In this document: positions 61,197-64,000 of the stretch, piece after piece
How the letters are laid out: each line of letters begins with the position of its first letter
How positions within the stretch are numbered: position 1 is the stretch's first letter
Origin: JAVJSD01 sp040219575
Lineage (GTDB): Bacteria; Planctomycetota; Planctomycetia; Pirellulales; Pirellulaceae
Direction of reading: 5' to 3'
Length of the DNA: 64,000 bases
NCBI GenBank assembly: GCA_040219575.1
Contig: JAVJSD010000042.1
Span: 78,298-142,297, forward strand
Notes under the pieces: generated by a model
Seen by the model: only the letters and a program-made list of their open reading frames with translations
Told to the model about the DNA's origin: nothing
Database searches by the model: none
Translations under genes and position numbers: made by a program

Positions 61197-63614
61197 TCAC
61201 TTCACGAACACAAACTCCCTCACATTAATCAGGCTCCACAGCACGTCCTGCATCGCCGCCGCGCGCGATTCGGACTGCGCGACGAAATCGAGCACCGTCT
61301 TTCGTTCCTGGTCGGTCGGAAAGCGTGACAGGCACGTGAGGTACAACTCGTCGATCAGTTCGCGGTCGTCGGGCGTGTGCTTGAGCAGCCGCGCCACGCG
61401 TCCCTGGGGATCGGCGATGCGGGTGTGGATGTCGTCGTCGTTGATCAGGAACAGCGCCTGGGCCAACGACGCCTCGCTGCTCCGCTCGCAGGCGCAGGTC
61501 TGCTCGCGGGCCGGGCGTCCGAAGATGTCCATGAAATACTCCGAGTCGCCGAACCGCGAGGCGTTGGCGATGTCGATGGCTCGTGTGCCTGGCGGCGTGG
61601 TGTAGGAGGTGAAATCGAGCTTGGTGTCGGTCACCCGCGCCAGGGCGTCGAGGGCGGCCTCGGCCGGCATTCGCTGGACCAGCGCGTGCGAGAAATTTCG
61701 CTTGTCGCCGCGGTTGGTGTCGTTGGGCAGGTGCGAAAGCTGGTACGTGCGGCTGTTCAAGATGCGGCGATGCAGGTGCTTCAGGTCGAAGCCGTGCTCG
61801 ATGAAGTCCTGGGCCAGCCAGTCGAGCAACTCCGGATTCGAGGGCGGGTTGGCCGCGCTCTGGTCGTCGACGGGATCGACGACGCCCCGGCCCAGGTGAT
61901 GGGCCCACAATCGGTTGGCGATGTTCTTGGCGAAGTACGGGTTGTCGGGCCGGCGCATCCAGTTCCAGAGTTCGACCCGCGGGTCCTGGCCGCCTTCCTC
62001 GTACGGCACGACCTCGCCGGCCAGGATTTTGGGCGGATGCGTCTTGACCAACTGCCCGAATCGTTTGTCCGGTCCGGGGTAGAGGGCCACCTGGTGGTAG
62101 TCGAGGCGGTTGATCTTCCTCTCGCCGCCGTCGAGCGCGGTGTATTGCACGACGCGGAAGAACGACGAAAAGCCCTCGAAGTCGTCCTGCGTCCAGCGGT
62201 CGAAGGGATGCTTGTGGCACTCGGCGCATTGGATCTGCACGCCCAGGAACGCATTGGCGGCGCGGGTGGCCAGGGCCTTGTCGCGGTCCGGCATGCGCCG
62301 CATCCAGTATAAGTCGAGCGTTTGTCTCTTTGCGTAGGTGCCGTCATCGAAACCGGATTTCGGCTCGATGTTCGTGCGCACCGTTTCGACTTCCGCCAGA
62401 TACTCGTCCAGCGGCCGCCCTTCGCGGCTGGTGGCGGTAATAATGCCGCCCACGAGTTGGTCGTAGGGCACATTGCGATGCAGTTTGTCTCGCAACCAGT
62501 CGTGGACCAGGTTCTGCACCTTGAAGGTGCTGTTGAAATTGCTGGAGTTGTTGCCCAACGCGTCGGAGAACTGCGTCGCCCAGTACATGCCGTACTCGGG
62601 GCGGTTGAGCAGGGCGTCGATCACTCGGCGGCGTTTGTCGGGACTGGTGTCGGCCAGGAAGTCGCGAACCTCGCCGGACGTGGGAAGCGTGCCGATGAGG
62701 TCGATGTGCACGCGGCGGAGAAACTCCTCGTCGGTGCACAGTGGAGAGGGATGAACGCCCAGCTTCCGCAGTTTGGCGGCGACGAACTCGTCCAGGGGGC
62801 TGTTGGCGGGAAAGTCGGGAAACTCGCCCGCGGGCTGCTGCGGAACCAACACGTGGGCCGTAACCACGCCGCCGGCGTAGCTGACCACGATCGACGTATC
62901 GCCCAGTCCGTCGGCCGTAATCAACCCCTCACCGGTCACCTGGGCCACGCTGTCGTCGTTGCTGGCGAAGGTGGTCAGCGGCGTGACCTCCTCGCAGGTT
63001 CCATCGTTGAACCAGGCGACGGTTCGCAGTTGCACCTTCTCTCCCGCTTGCAGGCGCACTTCGCGAGGGATGACTTCCAGTCGCGCGAGGTACGGCGCGG
63101 TCTTGGCGTCGTACGAGGCGCCGGCGGCGATCCAGTCGCGCAGCACGCGGTGTCGCCAGCCGCCCGCCTGCAGCACCTGGCCCCCTTCGTGGTCGAATTC
63201 GCTGGTTGGTTTAACGAGCGCCAGGCTGTCGTCGACCTTGTCGTTCGTGGTGACGACCCGCGGCCCTCGCTCCTGGTCGGCGGTGAGTTCGGCGTGGTCG
63301 AGCGCCGGATCGTAGCCGAACAGGCTCAGACGGAAACCGGCCTGTCCCTGAAACGAGCCGTGACACGTCCGCGCGCTGCAGCCGACCTTGTTGAACATCG
63401 GCACCACGTGCTTGACGAACGACGGCGTTCCGCCTTCCCCCTGGGCCGACCACCGTCGCGCGGCGTTGTCCAGCTTGTCGAGGTCGACGACGGCGGCTGA
63501 TTCCGAAGCGACTTCTTTCTCCCCGGCGATCTCCCCCGCGCGAGCACCCTGCCCAACGACCAGCAGCGAAAGACTCGCGGAGAGCGATAGCAGCAACTTG
63601 GGGAGGGAATTCAT
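61197..63614 (-). CDS. DUF1549-DUF1553 protein with an Ig-like domain, 805 aa
   Basis: A signal peptide (MNSLPKLLLSLSASLSLLVV) is followed by a heme-like motif CSARTCHG, the CX4CH variant used by this subgroup, and a bacterial Ig-like (BIG2) domain (EVIPREVRLQAGEKVQLRTV to GDTSIVVSYAGGVVTAHVLV). DUF1549 follows (HIDLIGTLPTSGEVRDFLAD), with a second motif CAECHKHPF, then DUF1553 (NIANRLWAHHLGRGVVDPVD and ACERSSEASLAQALFLIND). Companion of the DUF1501 gene. I chose the ATG at 63612-63614; an upstream ATG adds 12 residues. Confidence 0.92.
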   Translation of the reverse strand: MNSLPKLLLSLSASLSLLVVGQGARAGEIAGEKEVASESAAVVDLDKLDNAARRWSAQGEGGTPSFVKHVVPMFNKVGCSARTCHGSFQGQAGFRLSLFGYDPALDHAELTADQERGPRVVTTNDKVDDSLALVKPTSEFDHEGGQVLQAGGWRHRVLRDWIAAGASYDAKTAPYLARLEVIPREVRLQAGEKVQLRTVAWFNDGTCEEVTPLTTFASNDDSVAQVTGEGLITADGLGDTSIVVSYAGGVVTAHVLVPQQPAGEFPDFPANSPLDEFVAAKLRKLGVHPSPLCTDEEFLRRVHIDLIGTLPTSGEVRDFLADTSPDKRRRVIDALLNRPEYGMYWATQFSDALGNNSSNFNSTFKVQNLVHDWLRDKLHRNVPYDQLVGGIITATSREGRPLDEYLAEVETVRTNIEPKSGFDDGTYAKRQTLDLYWMRRMPDRDKALATRAANAFLGVQIQCAECHKHPFDRWTQDDFEGFSSFFRVVQYTALDGGERKINRLDYHQVALYPGPDKRFGQLVKTHPPKILAGEVVPYEEGGQDPRVELWNWMRRPDNPYFAKNIANRLWAHHLGRGVVDPVDDQSAANPPSNPELLDWLAQDFIEHGFDLKHLHRRILNSRTYQLSHLPNDTNRGDKRNFSHALVQRMPAEAALDALARVTDTKLDFTSYTTPPGTRAIDIANASRFGDSEYFMDIFGRPAREQTCACERSSEASLAQALFLINDDDIHTRIADPQGRVARLLKHTPDDRELIDELYLTCLSRFPTDQERKTVLDFVAQSESRAAAMQDVLWSLINVREFVFVK

Positions 63615-63942
63615 CGGCGGGACCCATGCGGGTGCGGGGGAGGAAAGCAAGCGGCGCCCTCAATCACTATAACGATTTCGCCCCGACGATTATTTCAAAT
63701 TTCTGCGAAGCCAGCCTTCCCACCAGGGGGAGGGGGCGAGCCGACGCCGAAGCGCCGTCGCCACGGCACACATCCGGTAGCATGGCCGCCCTCGGCCGTG
63801 GTCTATTGAGGCCTGCAATTTCAATGGCAAGCATTCCTTGCGATCGACTCGTTTAAGGGCAATACCGTTCAAGTTTTCATAAATCACGACTCCGTGTAGT
63901 GTTGCGTTTTGCGAACGTTTCACTACCACACGGAGCCGTGAT
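63615..63942. repeat. Gap with repeats and an imperfect inverted repeat
   Basis: A GTAGCATGGCCGCCCTCGGC repeat lies at 63777-63800 and a reversed MITE tail at 63808-63866. From 63883 to 63942, ATCACGACTCCGTGTAGTG faces CACTACCACACGGAGCCGTGAT across a 19-base spacer. This could be an IS end or operator. Confidence 0.55.
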
Positions 63943-64000
63943 ATGTCAGAGCAAGGATGCTCAAGGCTTTCGCCAGCAGAGTCGGGCCACATTTTAGATC
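63943..64000 (+). CDS. Possible gene start running off the window
   Basis: ATG at 63943-63945, seven bases after CGGAG, opens a frame of 19 codons (MSEQGCSRLSPAESGHILD) to the window edge. It follows the long inverted repeat. No domain can be seen in so few residues; a transposase or a regulator with its own operator are possibilities. Confidence 0.3.
   Translation, partial: MSEQGCSRLSPAESGHILD

Overview
The window reads as chromosomal DNA of a planctomycete, probably of the Pirellulales/Lacipirellulaceae kind. The evidence is the GC-rich sequence and the presence of PSCyt/DUF1549/DUF1553 and DUF1501 proteins, a DUF1559-like protein, membrane proteins with an N-terminal NPYA motif, and many lipoproteins of unknown role. 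No rRNA, plasmid, phage or CRISPR signature was seen. Genes lie on both strands in short runs, with many gene-poor gaps filled by dispersed palindromic repeats.

Layout. 0-9.4 kb: end of an isocitrate/isopropylmalate-type dehydrogenase, a VLCAD-like acyl-CoA dehydrogenase, a UVR-motif protein, a short family-2 glycosyltransferase, an XRE-type regulator, a large PSCyt-LamG-DUF1553 protein, an unlisted-size 31-residue membrane protein, and greA with a terminator-like hairpin in its leader. 10.4-14.3 kb: a compact minus-strand operon of HTH regulator, AAA+ ATPase and cytoplasmic subtilase, flanked by gene-free DNA. The last two match the IetA/IetS pair catalogued as anti-phage/plasmid-stability proteins; this is the most interesting locus. 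15-19 kb: DUF1559-like protein, beta-helix protein, Tat-exported terpenoid-cyclase-fold protein, tRNA-Glu(CUC) with its terminator. 19.4-25 kb: pgk, cupin and small membrane protein, His-rich coiled-coil membrane protein, and two neighbouring genes (one TolB-like) that each appear to carry a one-base frameshift. 25.4-33.9 kb: isochorismatase-fold hydrolase, SIMPL protein, fumC, a lipoprotein pair (LRR then WD40), a low-molecular-weight phosphatase, a lipoprotein and a DNA glycosylase.

34-42.7 kb: FHA/coiled-coil protein with a cyclic-nucleotide-fold partner, then the translation/secretion run ffh-rpsP-trmD-rplS (no rimM) followed by a YraN nuclease and a WecG/TagA glycosyltransferase. 42.9-49.6 kb: secreted hypothetical, hexaheme cytochrome, tandem repeat array, outer-membrane beta-barrel, methyltransferase. 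49.9-56.7 kb: YbdK-type ligase, M20 amidohydrolase, MoaD-like protein, D-threonine-aldolase-like enzyme, fasciclin protein with a clear terminator, GYD protein, alpha/beta hydrolase. 56.7-63.6 kb: a tandemly duplicated two-gene cassette of membrane proteins, a GNAT acetyltransferase, and a DUF1501 plus DUF1549/DUF1553 pair split by a MITE-like element. The window ends in a long inverted repeat followed by a possible gene start.

At least five palindromic repeat families are interspersed. The best defined has 28-bp terminal inverted repeats and looks like a MITE; others sit exactly at gene ends and supply the stop codons of trmD and the YbdK-type ligase gene. All functional statements rest on motif recognition by eye; no database search was run.
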